This document shows, piece after piece, positions 34,718 to 47,001 of a stretch of 64,000 nucleotides of DNA (position 1 is its first letter; every line of letters begins with the position of its first letter). A model generated the notes under the pieces. The model was not told the origin of the DNA. It was given only the letters and a program-made list of their open reading frames with translations, and did not search any database. A program made the position numbers and the translations under genes. The stretch is from Cornus controversa. Taxonomy: Eukaryota > Streptophyta > Magnoliopsida > Cornales > Cornaceae. The DNA lies in NCBI GenBank assembly GCA_026545225.1, contig CM048850.1, positions 8,047,501-8,111,500 of the forward strand, given 5' to 3'.

Positions 34718-36327
34718 TCAAAATTCAATACATTTTAGGTTTATGATGTGCCTCATTTTGTTTAATCCTTTGTTTTTCTAGATGAGTAATTTGATTTTGT
34801 GAGACTCATGTTAGGCACAAGTTTTTTTTTTTTTTTGACATCTGAAATCAAAGTCCAGATAAGAAGGCATGCATGTGATGTGTCCATATATGAAGTTATA
34901 GAAAAGATCTACAATACAGTCAGGTGTAAATACATCGAGTAAATCTAGACCATACGTGTTGTACACGTGTGATGGGACCCACTCTGCGTATTGTATACAC
35001 ACGATCCAGAGGCACCCGAAGCATTGTAGACGTACTCGCAGTTATGGTCATGCTACACAAGAAGTTGAATTATGGGTTCTTCACTTCACTTCACACCATG
35101 ATCTGACATGGTGTAAAACAAATATATGAGTTTTACACATGGAGTGAGTTGGTGGTGACTTATAGAATTGCAGTTGTGAAATGAATTATTGTTGGGCAAG
35201 AAAGTGACAACATGTAGAGAATTTTATTCTTTTTTAAGATGAATAATTTTGTTTTTTTAATCAAAGTTTGTAAAGCTTTGATGGATAGAATTTGTAAATA
35301 TGTAAAACAGAAGAAAATAAAAAATGATATTGCATATTGAAAGTACAGAAGTGCTCAGCATGGGGCATTAATGATTCAAGATATTTTAGTATTCAAAATA
35401 CATACTCTCTTTCTCTCTCTCCTTTTCTTTAACAAAATTAGGATATTTATGTAATTATACATTGTTCCTTAACAGAAGTTTGATGTCTGGGTTCTTTGCA
35501 ACTTTTGGAAACACGGGTGAGTTATGTTTAGGGGTTTTTAGTGCGATTTAGCCAAAAAGTAATAAAAAAAATGAAAGAAACTTGATTTAGTGTCTAAAAA
35601 TAGTTCTGAAGAACTCAATATATCTATATTACATTTAAGTTTGGTATACTAAGACAAAATTTAACGGTCAAAAGTGGTTAACAAATCAACCCCGTAGGTC
35701 GAAATGTCTTTGTTTATCTACGTTCCAAAATAACCATATCTAACGGTCTTACTTCTATTTGCATTATAGTGCCGTACGCACGGGCTTACACACATATATT
35801 CAAAGAATTATAAAAACAACTTTTTGAAAACAATTCTTTTTTAACTTACTTTTTTTTATTAAAAGAAAAAAAGTTCTCAGAAACTATCAATTAAACAGAT
35901 TTTTGTAAAATTTTCTAATTTTCAATTATTAGAAAACAAAAAAATTATTGTCACCAACACTAAACCAAACATGCTTTTTAACTCTCTTTCATATTTTTAT
36001 AATTCAAAAAGGACATGTTTCATATCACTATCACACTTGTGTTATGGAGGAGATTTCTTATTGATAGTGTGAAAACAAAGTGTTGTGTGGAATTATTTCT
36101 ACTAAGAATTGAGGGAGTTAAGTAATACTTGTCACCAATCCTATATACATGTCCATTCTTTTTAAAAAAAATTAAACATAGAGAAGAATAAAGATTAAAA
36201 ATCAACCAGATTTAACTCATTTTAAAGAATTTTCCTAATTTTGGAATATATTTCGCACATAGTGCTTAGAAGATGGTTACAATTTTTCACCTTCTATTAA
36301 CTCAAAGTAAGATTATGAGCATAGGGG

Positions 36328-36351
36328 ATGTGTGTGTGTGTGTGTGTGTAT
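36328..36351. repeat. (GT)n microsatellite
   Basis: Ten to eleven GT units, followed by short TAGA/TATA runs. Confidence 0.9.
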
Positions 36352-36763
36352 ATGATTACACATAGATAGATAGATATTTATATAGTTATATAAATGAAAG
36401 AGAGAGGATTACCCAAAGTAATTGTAGTTTGATATTATCGTAAACTACCTGAAATATCCAGAAAATTCCTCTAATTATTTTTTTTTATGTCAACTAATTC
36501 CTATGTCTTTTATATTAAACCTCCAACGGGTGTGTTTGAAATAATGAAATTTATTTTCAAAAAATTGTAAAATTATTTAAAATTTTCATTTGAAAATTAT
36601 TTACATACATGAATTTACTAGTGTCTTGATGGTTGTGGATAACTTTTACGTCTCAAGTCAAGATTTCAAAACTAGTAAAAAGAAAAGAAAAAAAAAGTAT
36701 AAGTATTTTACAGACACTATTATTAAAGTGTTGTTTATTTTGAAAAGACCATATTACTTAGGC

Positions 36764-36872
36764 AAAATTGCTAGACCTACACATTTACATTCATTGCATA
36801 CATGTGGTAGGTCCCACACATGCACTCACCACATGCATACTACGGATGAGAAAGTGTAGGTCTGACAATTCT
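36764..36872. mobile_element. Short fold-back element or MITE, 109 bp
   Basis: The left end AAAATTGCTAGACCTACAC and the reverse complement of the right end, AGAATTGTCAGACCTACAC, match at 16 of 19 positions. The middle is short and non-coding. Superfamily not determined. Confidence 0.5.
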
Positions 36873-36909
36873 ATTTGAGAAGTGATTGAATTTATTTTTT
36901 TACCTTAAT

Positions 36910-37025
36910 TCTCCTTCAAAACTAACAATTTCAAAGTAAATTTCCCAAAAAGGAAAACAAGAACAATAATGCTCCTTCAAACCAACCAATTTCAAAGTAA
37001 ATTTCCTAAAAAGGAAAAAAGACAA
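36910..37025. repeat. ~60-bp tandem duplication
   Basis: CTCCTTCAAA...CAATTTCAAAGTAAATTTCC then AAAAAGGAAAA occurs twice in tandem with few differences. Confidence 0.85.
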
Positions 37026-37927
37026 TTACGATGTATGATTTCTCCATTAAAATTGTTGCCGTTGTTATGTTGCGAAAATTAACAGAAAAGAAGTCAAACA
37101 CGCAAGCAAAGACACACAAATTTACAAGATTCATCCAAAATTTAGGACTACGTCTTTGGTGTTGCAAGTTTTCACCATGATAAGAAAAACGGGATACAAT
37201 TAGAGAAAGTTTAGACAATATATATAGGCACCTCCTAGGACTACATAACAAGTGTGAAAATACTAAAATATTTCTCTAAAAAATTTGGGTCAAGATGTAC
37301 CGTATAATCAAGTTCCACACTTCCTGTAAATATCATGTTTATGAGAGAGAGAGAGGGGAAGAGAAAGTATCAACACAGAGTTTACCAACTTTATTACATG
37401 GATTTTATAAAAAATATAAAGTTTGTTTGAATCGTTGTGTATTCTTAAGAGTATTTTGTTTGTGTTTTGACACAGTACTTCAATACTTCAGAAAAGATGT
37501 CTCCCTCTTTCTTGGAAGCTGCGTGCTAGAGAAAGATGTTTATGTGTGTACTTTTTGATTGATTTGCTTGTATACATGCCAAGTTTTATATATGCATGCC
37601 ATCATGTGCACAGTTTAATCAAATGAGACCATAATACCATAGAATTTAAATACAAGGACCATCGTCGCCATCATATCCTATCCCTAACACCAATGTATAC
37701 ATTATTTTTATGTTCTATATCATGTTGTCACCATTCATCACGCATTGGATACACATGTAACACACATACATATATAAGAATCGATGTATATATATATATA
37801 TGTCGTTGAACAAACAAATGTTCAAAGTTTTGAATTCTTATAGAAATTCAATGACGTCTATTTGGTAATGGTGTGGGTTTTTTTTTTAATTTTTTTAAAA
37901 AATGGAAACTAAAAAAAAATACACTTA

Positions 37928-38278
37928 TGTTGTGTTTGGTACACAACAATAGAATGCCAATATTATTTTTTTGGATCCATTTATTTGTTTGGTAAGAAAA
38001 ACTAAAGTGGGATTCCACGTCATTCATTTGGAATGAAAAAGAATGAAAATTCATTCCACTACTCAACCTATGGAATGGTCATTTAATTCCCAAAAAATAT
38101 TAAAAAATAAAATCTAATTACCAAAAATACTGTAATCATGATTCCATTCATGTATCATTTAATTTTTGAAACCAAACAATAGAATGAGAATGACCATTCC
38201 ATTCCATTCTCATTCTCATTCCATTCTCACTTTAATGGAATGCTCATTCCATTCCATTGTTGCGTACCAAACGCAATA
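37928..38278. mobile_element. Tourist-like MITE, 351 bp
   Basis: The ends TGTTGTGTTTGGTACACAAC and, in reverse complement, TATTGCGTTTGGTACGCAAC form ~30-bp terminal inverted repeats. TTA flanks both sides (37925-37927, 38279-38281). The interior is rich in GGAATG/CATTCC and can fold on itself. No coding sequence. Confidence 0.85.
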
Positions 38279-38559
38279 TTAGATTGAGTTAAGAGTGATA
38301 AATTAGAAAGTAGTACATTTTAAGATTTCAATTTTCACATAGGTTGAAATCGAAAAAAATAGTTACGTGTGCATTGAAAATTATTATTCTACGTCTAAAA
38401 TACCATCCAAACTCTTATCTAAAAATTATCAAATTATTATTTAATTAAATAATCATATTGAAGAAATCTACTGTACTTGTCACTCAAGCATATTGTTCCT
38501 TCATTCGTGCACATATCGATCATTATATTTTTGTCTGATAGTTAAGACAGTTATCCAAA

Positions 38560-38967
38560 TATTGACCCTAAAGGGGGGTGAATAGGGTCTTTGATAAATA
38601 ATTAAATTTAAATTAAAATTAAAATATATACAAGACAGTATAAAAATATGGAGCAATTAAATTGTGCAGATATAGCTAAGTATGAAATCAAATGAGTAGA
38701 ATATAAATAAGATAGAGAAAGAGAAATCCAAATGCATTTCGCACAAGTATGTAATGTGGTTCAGAATCCCCTACTCCATGACTGAAGATCTCTCTTGAGA
38801 TTTTTCCAAATCCACTATGGCTCTTCCTTGCTGGTGAAGAACAAACATTTACAATGGAGCACACAAGCTCCTTCTTTCCTTTCTAGGGTTCAACCAACCC
38901 TTTACAAATGATAAGGTTAATTTTGAACTCAATAAAACTTGTCGACATAATAATGAAACTGGTAGTA
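38560..38967 (-). repeat. Copia-type LTR relic, left of the CACTA insertion
   Basis: CCCTAAAGGGGGGTGAATAG, the antisense of the CTATTCACCCCCCTTTAGGG motif in large Copia LTRs, starts the stretch. TTGTCGACA near its end belongs to a palindrome cluster that continues at 58860-59041 on the other side of the CACTA element, so the CACTA element inserted into this repeat. Confidence 0.55.
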
Positions 38968-38984
38968 CACTACAAGGAAGAAGG

Positions 38985-39380
38985 TCTTTTACGAGAGGCC
39001 AAAAATGTCGTTAAAAGTCAGTTACAGTGCACAAAAGGCTCATGTCTATTAAGGTCCCGTGAATACTCTAAATTTTTAACAGGAAACAATTAACCTTGTA
39101 AAAAAGTAAGATTTTCCCTGTCAATATATATTTTGTCTACATAATAAATTTATTTACTAGATGAAGATTCTCTCGTAAATAATTAATTTACGTCATATAC
39201 GAGCCCTTGTAAAAAAATAAAATACACCATGTCTAAAAGTTTGTTGTCTACCAAATAAATTTATTAACGAAGTGCATGATCCCTCGTTAATAATTCATTT
39301 AGGGCATACTAGCCCCTCGTTAATACATTGAATATACTTTTATTAACCGGATTTTGTGCCCTCCATTAATAAAATATAGT
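38985..39380. repeat. CACTA left subterminal repeat region
   Basis: Recurring motifs such as CCCTCGTTAATA (39270-39330), CTCTCGTAAATAATT and GAGCCCTTGTAAAA. In En/Spm-type elements such arrays bind the element's own DNA-binding protein; here that is inference from position. A matching region (TACCTCGTTAATAAATGC near 58645) is on the right side. Confidence 0.7.
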
Positions 39381-40237
39381 TTTTTTAATAATAAAAGCAC
39401 CCTAAAATTCTACCTAATCATCCACACATGACCTGTATTTCGAACAATTATAACTAAACATAATAAAGCCAACAAAACCTAGGAAATCACACATCACTTA
39501 ATGCCAATAACTAAACCAATACATTAAATTCACCATTAATATATCAAAAGACTAAAGAAGTACATTTTCATAATCCATCTATATGCCAAAATCAAAAAAG
39601 GAAATCCATTTGTGAAAAACACTTTCAATTTCCTAGAACTTCTATTAAACAATTGATCCACACATGATCAATTCAAAAACCTAGTAGTACTCCTATACAT
39701 CGATCCACACATGATCTTCACATCGTTTATTTTCTGGCAAAAGTCGACTTTCAATTTTTGATCTTGACACTTTCTCACAAAATCCAAGCAAGTACTTGCA
39801 TCTTTACACTTTAACACATAATCTTCACATTTGCTCATGGGTTTAAGTCACTTTGTTGATATTTCAGGTCCCAGACCAGTTCCACCTCGAGGTTAGAGTT
39901 TCGTAGAGCGTGGCAGTTATCTGTTCTTACCGAAATTTAGTGTATGGACTTAATTCTCCTTTATTATTTTTGGGACACTGTCATAAGATATTTATCTTTG
40001 CTCTTTTTGGTTAAGGGGTTCTTAAGTTATGGAACTTCCAAGTTGTATTGTTCAGACTCGTATTTTGTCTATTTAATATTATTTATTATCTTAGATGGAT
40101 TTTCCTTTCGGCATTTATTATTTTCTTTCTTTTGTCATTGGTATTATGTGCTTGGGTGCTATCAGTTGTAGGTACTCCTTGTGTTTATATGTGAGACTGG
40201 CCACCTCTTGCCTGAAATTATAAGGGGTATCTTAGTT
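39381..40237 (+). other. CACTA left interior passing into a Gypsy leader/LTR
   Basis: No gene. The boundary between CACTA and the first Gypsy element lies somewhere near 39.85 kb. The Gypsy LTR start was not identified. Confidence 0.4.
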
Positions 40238-40249
40238 GGTATCACAGCA
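40238..40249 (+). promoter_or_regulatory. Probable primer-binding site of Gypsy element 1
   Basis: TGGTATCACAGC, one mismatch from the tRNA-Met site, ~170 bp before the gag start. Confidence 0.6.
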
Positions 40250-40406
40250 CTCCAAGTTCAAGTATTCTCGGGTTCTTAGGGTCTGTCATATGGTATCTTC
40301 CGCGTTGCGTATTCTGATAAGTAAAATTTAAGTATAGGATTCATTGTACTCTACATATCTTAGTTTATTGTTAGGGTATTGATTTTCTTTCTTTTCATCT
40401 ATTCAA

Positions 40407-43400
40407 ATGCCACCCTGTAGGAGGAGGAGTGTGAACCAAATCCGAGATCAGGACAATACCCAGGGTGGAAATGATGAACTTTCTCCCGATTTGGTAGCCA
40501 TTATTGCTCAGGCTATAGCTGCAGGAGTGGCGACTGCTCTTCAGAATCCGTATCCACCTCAACAGTCACCATAGATGGTGCATGTTCCATTACTAGAGGA
40601 GCAGCCTAACAGTTGGGAGAGGGTTCAGAAATCCTTCACAAAAGGGAATCCACCAAAGTTCTCGAGGTCTATGGAGGTGACAGAAGCGTATCAGTGGCAG
40701 AAAGACATTGAACTCCATCTCCACATGGTCGTGTGTACAGAAGTTCAGAAGTAGATGTTGGCAACATTTAAGCTAGTGGGTGATGCTTTACAGTGGTGAA
40801 AATCAGTGACTACAATGGAGGAGCAGACTACTTTGACTTATGCAAATTTTCAAGTTCGTTTTGATACTAAATACTTCCCATATGTAGTGAGGGCGGCTAA
40901 AAAGAGGGAGTTCCTAGACTTACAGCATGGGGAACAGGACAGTCACAAGGTATGAGCAGGTTCTTACCAGCCTATCTTTGTTTGCACTTGAGGAGGTGAA
41001 CACTGAAGAAAAAAAGATGAGTTATTTTATGAATGGCTTGATTTGGCCTTTTTGACAGGTCACTATAGGTAATCTAGCTTATACCACTTATGCTCAAGTG
41101 GTTGATGTTGCATTGCAACACTGTCACTCGAGGAGGGACTATAGGAAAGGTAAGTGAGAGAAACAAAATGACAAAGACTCTGCTAGTCAGATAGTGGAGA
41201 GGAGGAATGGAAATGGTGGGAGGCACTTTGATAGGGGCAGTTACCCAGGGCAACAACTGTGGAAGAAACACAGGGGTAATAGTGATTTTTAGAGAGGGGA
41301 AGCCTCTGCCCACAGGAAGCAAAATAGAGTACCGCAGACAGGTCAAACTCAGTCACAGGGTAATCAATTGAGGAGGACTATTGGTACATTCAAAGGGAAT
41401 TGTTACGAGTGTGGTGAGCTTAGGCATTCAGCGAGATATTACCCCAACACTACTCAGGGATAGTTTGGTCAGCAGGGACAGAAACAACAACACCCCTTGC
41501 CGACACCACAAGTTCTACGAATTCAGGCTCAGCACCGTTCAACTTTACTAGCATCGTCATCGCTTATGGGGCAACCAGTTCAGTAGTTGCACCATAGGAG
41601 GGTCTACAACGTCATGCCATATGATGTGTAGGCTCCTCAGGCGATTGAGGGTATGTTTCTAATAGATGGTAAATTTAGATGTGTTTTATTTGACATTGGT
41701 GCATCTCACTCTTTTGTATCTCGGTCATTTGTTAGATTACTTGATATAGATATTCAACCGTGTAGTTCTCCATTTAGTATTGCTACACCATTGGGGGCTT
41801 GTACGATTTTACGAGAATGCTGTAGTCAGGTCATTATAGATATTGGCATACTTAGATTCTTGGCAGACCTATTGGTTTTGGAGATGAATTCATATGATGT
41901 CATACTCAGGATGGATTGGTTATCGTATTATCATGCCCAGATTAATTGCCATGATAAGGCAAATGTTTTTGTTATACCGAATCAGAAGATGTATTTGGTT
42001 GCTATGCCGTAATCAAATGGAGGGTCTATAATGCAGGAGGATCCGAGTCAGAAGGTGATGAGTTGTCAGATGATATATTGATGGCACTGAGATACCTTGA
42101 GTTGGCAAATCAGCGCAAAGATGGTAGGAAGCCGCGATATTGTCCCTAATTAGGGCAATTTTGGGCGCGTTTCGGTATTTTGGCCATAACTTTGGCTACG
42201 GGTATCAGAATCGCCTTTATGACCACAATTCGGAAAGCTTGTTTCGGCGCGCACGTCGTGGGCACTAGCCTAGCTAGGTGCATAATTTTTTGAGCCCAAA
42301 ATTCACTATTTTCCCCTCCGAATCCCCAATTTTAGTTATTTATTTCCTTTTTTAGTAATATTTTTTTTGTCGATTAGGAAGTGATTTTGGACTCGATTTG
42401 GGCCAGATTTCTGGTAGCTTCCTTCTTTTATTTCATATTTTATTTTGGCACGAATATTAGAATTTTGCTATTTTTAGTAATGTTGACCAGTTTCAGCTAT
42501 ATAGCCGGACTTGTGGGCTGATTCTGAAATAACTTGAATTTTGAATATTGAATAGAATATCAGAGGCTTTTCTCTGAGTTTTTGGGCGATTCTCTTGCAT
42601 TCTTTTTGTATATTTCCTGTTGCCATTAGCCTACAAAATAATCACTATTCTGTTCGGCGTCAGTCTATCACTCACTTATTTTTTATTAGTGAGGAGTCTT
42701 TAGAGGGAATTACAGTTTCTATGGATTCCATTACAGTGGTGCGAGACTTCCAGGATATGTTTTAGAAAATTCCAGAGCTACCACTGAGTTGTGAGATCGA
42801 CTTTATGATTGATTTAGCCCCAAGCACCAGACCTATTTCTAGGGCCCCATACAGAATGACACCTATGGAAATGAGGGAGTTGAAATATCAGATTCAGCAA
42901 CTTCTTAGTCAAAAGTTCATTCACAGGAGTACTTCACCGCGGGGAGAGCACCGACACTGTTTGTGAAAAAAAAGGATGGGTCTCTTCACCTTTGTATAGA
43001 CTACAAAGGTGAAGAAGGATGGGTCTCTGATTAATAGAGTGTTCAGAGCCTACTTAAATAATTTTGTTATTGTCTTCATCGATGACATTTTAGTTTATTC
43101 TAGGTCAGAGGAGGATCATACCAGACATCTCTGTATTGTGTTACAAACACTGAGAGACCATCAGTTGTATGCAAAGTTTGATAAATGTGATTTCTAGCAG
43201 AGGGAGGTGAAGTTCTTGGGTCACGTAGTATCTGAGGAAGGGATAGCGAGAGACCCAAGTAAAATGTCAGCAGTTTTAGAGTGGGGGTAGTCTACCTCAC
43301 CCTCAGAGATTTGTGGTTTTCTTGGGTTAGTTGGTTATTACCGTAAGTTCATTCAGGGCTTCTCCAAGATTGTTGGTCCGCTCACCCATTTGACTAAAAA

Positions 43401-44722
43401 GGGTGTGCTTTTTGTTTGGAATGATTCTTGTCAAGCGGCATTTGATGAGTTGAAGAGCATGTTGACAACTGCACCCGTTCTAACTGCCCCTCAAAACAGA
43501 TTTGAGTGGTTACCGATGCGTTATTGTACGATTTGGAATATGTGTTGATGCAGGAAGAGAGGCCAATATCATATGCTTCACGAAAGCTTAAGCCTCACGA
43601 GCTTAATTACCCGACTCACGATTTGGAGTTGGCAGTTGTGGTTTTTGCCTTAAGGATTTGGAGGCATTACCTCTTGGATGAGACCTTCAGATTATTCAGC
43701 GACCACAAAAGTTTGCAGTATTTGTTCTCACAGAATGAGCTAAATATGAGGTAGTGTAGGTGGTTGGAATTCGTGAAAGATTATCACTATTCCATCAAGT
43801 ACCACCCAGGAAAAGCGAATGTAGTAGCTGATGCACTTAATCATCGACCCTATGCTAATCTTTCCGCTCTATTTGAAGCAGAGAGGAATGTCTTGAGCAG
43901 CGTTGATGCTTTTGTAGCATGTGTAGTAGTTACACCTGCTATCATTCAGAGAGTAATTACAGATCAGCTTACTAACCCGTAGTGCATAGAGAAAGTGGCT
44001 GACTTGAAATCTGAAGAGTTATCGTTCTATACAGTGGGTATAGATGGAGGATTAAGATACAAGGGGCGGTTAGTGGTCCCTCCCAATGATGATTTAAGGA
44101 GGGCAGTGATGAGTGAGGCCCATAGTTCTCAGTTTTCGGTACACCCAAGAGGGGATAAAATGTACCAAGACATGAAATGACAGTTTTGGTGGATAGGCAT
44201 GAAGAAGGTTTTTTTTATATTTGTTTTTAAGTGTAGAACTTGTCAAATGATCAAGATTGATCACCAGAGACTGTCGGGATCTTTGAAGCCATTACCTATA
44301 CCAGAGTGAAAATGGGAGAGCATTTCAATGGATTTCATTATGGGACTTCCCACCTCACAGTGGAATCATGATGCTATTTGGGTTATAGTGGACAAGTTAA
44401 CAAAATTATCCCATATCTTGCCCGTTCGCTCGAGTTACACCTTAGAGCAATACGCGAAGCTTTACATTACAAAGATAGTGAAGCTTTATGGCTTGCCTTT
44501 GTCTATTATATCGGATAGAGATTCGAACTTTGTTTAAGGGTTTTATGAGAGTTTTTAGCAGGCTATGGGTACAGCGCTGCACCTCAGTACAACCTATCAT
44601 CCTCAATCATATGGTCAGATCGAGAGGGTTAATTAGATTCTGGAGATATGTTGCGGGCATGTGTACTTAACTTTAAAGGTTATTGGGAGAGTTACTTGCC
44701 ACTTATTGAGTTTGCCTATAAC
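40407..44722 (+). pseudogene. Gypsy element 1: deleted gag-pol
   Basis: The gag begins MPPCRRRSVNQIRDQD with later SWERVQKSFTKGNPPKF and several stops. The zinc knuckle at about 41400-41450 has Tyr for its last Cys. Protease follows (FDIGASHSFVSRSFV to VILRMDWLSYY; the usual DSGA/DTGA is DIGA). About 42141-42650 breaks the pol order with sequence I do not recognise. RT resumes (PELPLSCEIDFMIDLAPSTR to SLHLCIDY) but its central ~80 residues are lost at 42996-43014, resuming at [20 protein letters not shown]. RNase H ([20 protein letters not shown]) and part of integrase (MDFIMGLPTSQ, SIISDRDSNF) follow with stops. The sequence ends inside the integrase at a junction with element 2. Chromovirus-like; lineage uncertain. 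Confidence 0.82.
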
Positions 44723-44731
44723 CTTGTCTTT

Positions 44732-44751
44732 GTACAACCTATCATCCTCAA
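44732..44751 (+). other. Filler DNA at the Gypsy-Gypsy deletion junction
   Basis: GTACAACCTATCATCCTCAA repeats exactly 44587-44606 and lies between the truncated integrase of element 1 and the truncated LTR of element 2. Confidence 0.85.
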
Positions 44752-45323
44752 GTTTTGGTTGGTATTTTTAGATGATTCAAGTTGGGTTAGAAACTAGACA
44801 TGTTGAGGATAATCCATGCCAAATTTCACATCAAACGGACTTACGGATTGTGAGATATTAGCATTTGAAGTTAGGTTGAGGAATGCTGTCAAAAATTTCG
44901 GTCGGGTGCAGTTTGAAGCGACTCAAAGTGAACTTTGAGGCGCCTGAAAATCTTTGAAATGCCTCAAAGTGTAGTTTGAGGCACCTCAAAGAGCTTTTTG
45001 GGTGGCGTCGACCCTTCTGGAAGTTTGAGGCAACTCAAAATGGAGTTTGAGGTGCCTCAAAGTCTTATAAACCTTAAAAGTGTGGAATTTTATGATTTTT
45101 CATGATTTAAGAGTGGAAATGGAATGTCATGGATGCATAGACCGATGTGGGGCTCATTGGGATGGATAATGATGAGTATACGCATAGATAATTACATGCG
45201 TATGATTAGCTTCCGCGGTAATCGGGAAATATGAGGTTCATTGGGGTTTAAATGAACAGGTTCACACTCGGGATTCAGGTCAGCCCGGGGGAGTCCCGGC
45301 GGTCCGAATTTTGGGGCGTGACA
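44752..45323 (+). repeat. Truncated 5' LTR of Gypsy element 2
   Basis: Corresponds to roughly the last third of the 3' LTR (from about 51617), ends GGGGCGTGACA, and differs from it at about 5% of positions by eye. It has a palindrome cluster at 44911-45062. Confidence 0.9.
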
Positions 45324-45326
45324 GAA

Positions 45327-45338
45327 TGGTATCAGAGC
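45327..45338 (+). promoter_or_regulatory. Primer-binding site of Gypsy element 2
   Basis: TGGTATCAGAGC three bases after the LTR; initiator tRNA-Met type. Confidence 0.9.
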
Positions 45339-45741
45339 ATAGCTTGTTATAAGATCTTAACTAGGTCGAATACCTAGGGACGACGGGTAAAGGATTGTAT
45401 CATGTGTAATTCCATGATAGGTTAGAACCTTGAGTTGAGAAACTAGAGATGAATGTGGACAGGACATAGTTGAACGTGACAACTTATGAGCATTTTGCAT
45501 ATGCTTATGTGATAAAATGTGATATGTGTTATGTGTTAATGTGCGAACATGATATGTGTTTTTATGATAACATGCGTTTTCATTACATGTTGATTAGAGA
45601 ACATGTTTATATGATTAAATAAGTGTCGAGAAGCATGTCTACATGTTACCTACGAAAGTGATAACATATTATCATGTGAGTAGAATTAATTAATTCATAA
45701 ATGCATATGATTAATCTTCTTTGGAAATATTTGTTAGTACC

Positions 45742-46446
45742 ATGCCACCGAGAAGAGGCCGAGGTAGGGGTGCAAACCCCATTCCACCACCGTTGATAGA
45801 TAGGGCATAGTTGGTCCGTGAGATCACTGCTGCCATTCAGTTGTTAGCTAGGACGACCAATGAAGGTCCACAGAATCAAGCACAAGGAGGTGGGGATAGG
45901 GTAATGAGAGCTCTAGAGATGTTCAAGAAGATGAACCCTCCTATGTTTGATGGGAGAGCGAACCCCATAGCTATAGAGGATTGGTTAGAATAGATGTCCA
46001 AAGCATTCGATGTGTTGAAGATAGTGGAGGATGATTTGAGAATGTCCATGATTCCTATTCAGTTGACAGGAGCGGCGGACTTGTGGTGGAAGTCCATGAC
46101 TCACACTCACAAGGTGAGGGACATGGAGTGGGAAACTTTTCAAGGGTTGTTCCTTGAGAAGTACTTTCCAGACATAGTGAAAGAAACCTTGCAAGATGAG
46201 TTCATCCACTTGATTCAGGGGACAATGAGTGTGATGGACTATGAAAACAAGTTTACTGAATTGTCTCGATTCGCTCCAAAGATGATAGCGAATGAGCAGG
46301 CAAAAGTAAGGAGGTTTGTGAAGGGACTCCGATTCAAGCTAAGGGCCAAAGTCACTATCATGGACTTATCGAGTTATGCAGAGGTGGTGAGGAGGACATT
46401 GTTAGCAGAGGCGGATGACAATGATATTCAGAGATACGGAGTTTAA
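45742..46446 (+). pseudogene. gag of Gypsy element 2
   Basis: Starts MPPRRGRGRGANPIPPPLID. The retrotransposon gag core includes FKKMNPPMFDGRANPIAIED, LTGAADLWWKS, WETFQGLFLEKYFPD and FTELSRFAPKMIANEQAKV. Two nonsense codons (TAG, probably from CAG) interrupt it at 45808 and 45991, and a third stop (TAA) ends the frame at 46444. It encodes the structural protein of virus-like particles. Confidence 0.85.
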
Positions 46447-47001
46447 GGAGTCAGTCTAGGGGTGCGGTTTCTCACTCGAAAGTGAACCCAAAAAAGAAGC
46501 ACAAGGGTGGTAGTTCATTCTCTTAAGGGCCACAGCAGACTCAGTCGTTCTCTACAGTGCCTATGCCTGCGGGATCCTTTAGGGACAAGGTGAAATCTTT
46601 TCAGTGTCAACAGTTGGGGCATTACAAATCATAATGCCCACAGTTGCAACCTGCACCGGAAGGGGAGGCGAAGAAGTGCTACAAGTGTGGACAGGTGGGT
46701 CATGTGGTGAGGGATTGCCTACAGAGCTGCAGGGTCACAGTAGCAATATCCACAGGCTTCCAGGGCACGGACATGATTCAGAGTTCCTCAGCCACCACAG
46801 CTATCACAGTTTGTTCAGAGTTCGCACCCGGGGAGGGGAGCGACATCAGTTACCTCTACACAGCGATCCGGCCATCAGGGGAGTGGTCAGACAGGACGGG
46901 GTGTACAGGGTCGTGCCTATGCTATCACACCAGTTGAGACTTCAGCAAGTCCTTCAGTGGTTTGAGGTATATTTCTAGTATACAGTTCTTGGGCACGTGT
47001 A
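46447..47001 (+). pseudogene. Zinc-knuckle and gag-protease linker of element 2
   Basis: Two CCHC boxes. The first (CQQLGHYKS, stop, C; about 46605-46640) has lost one Cys and gained a stop; the second (CYKCGQVGHVVRDC, about 46678-46719) is intact. The linker changes frame before the protease. Confidence 0.7.

Larger units (their letters stand above)
34152..36763. other. AT-rich non-coding stretch
   Basis: No gene recognised. Holds (TA)n at 34674-34713 and (GT)n at 36328-36351. Confidence 0.55.
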
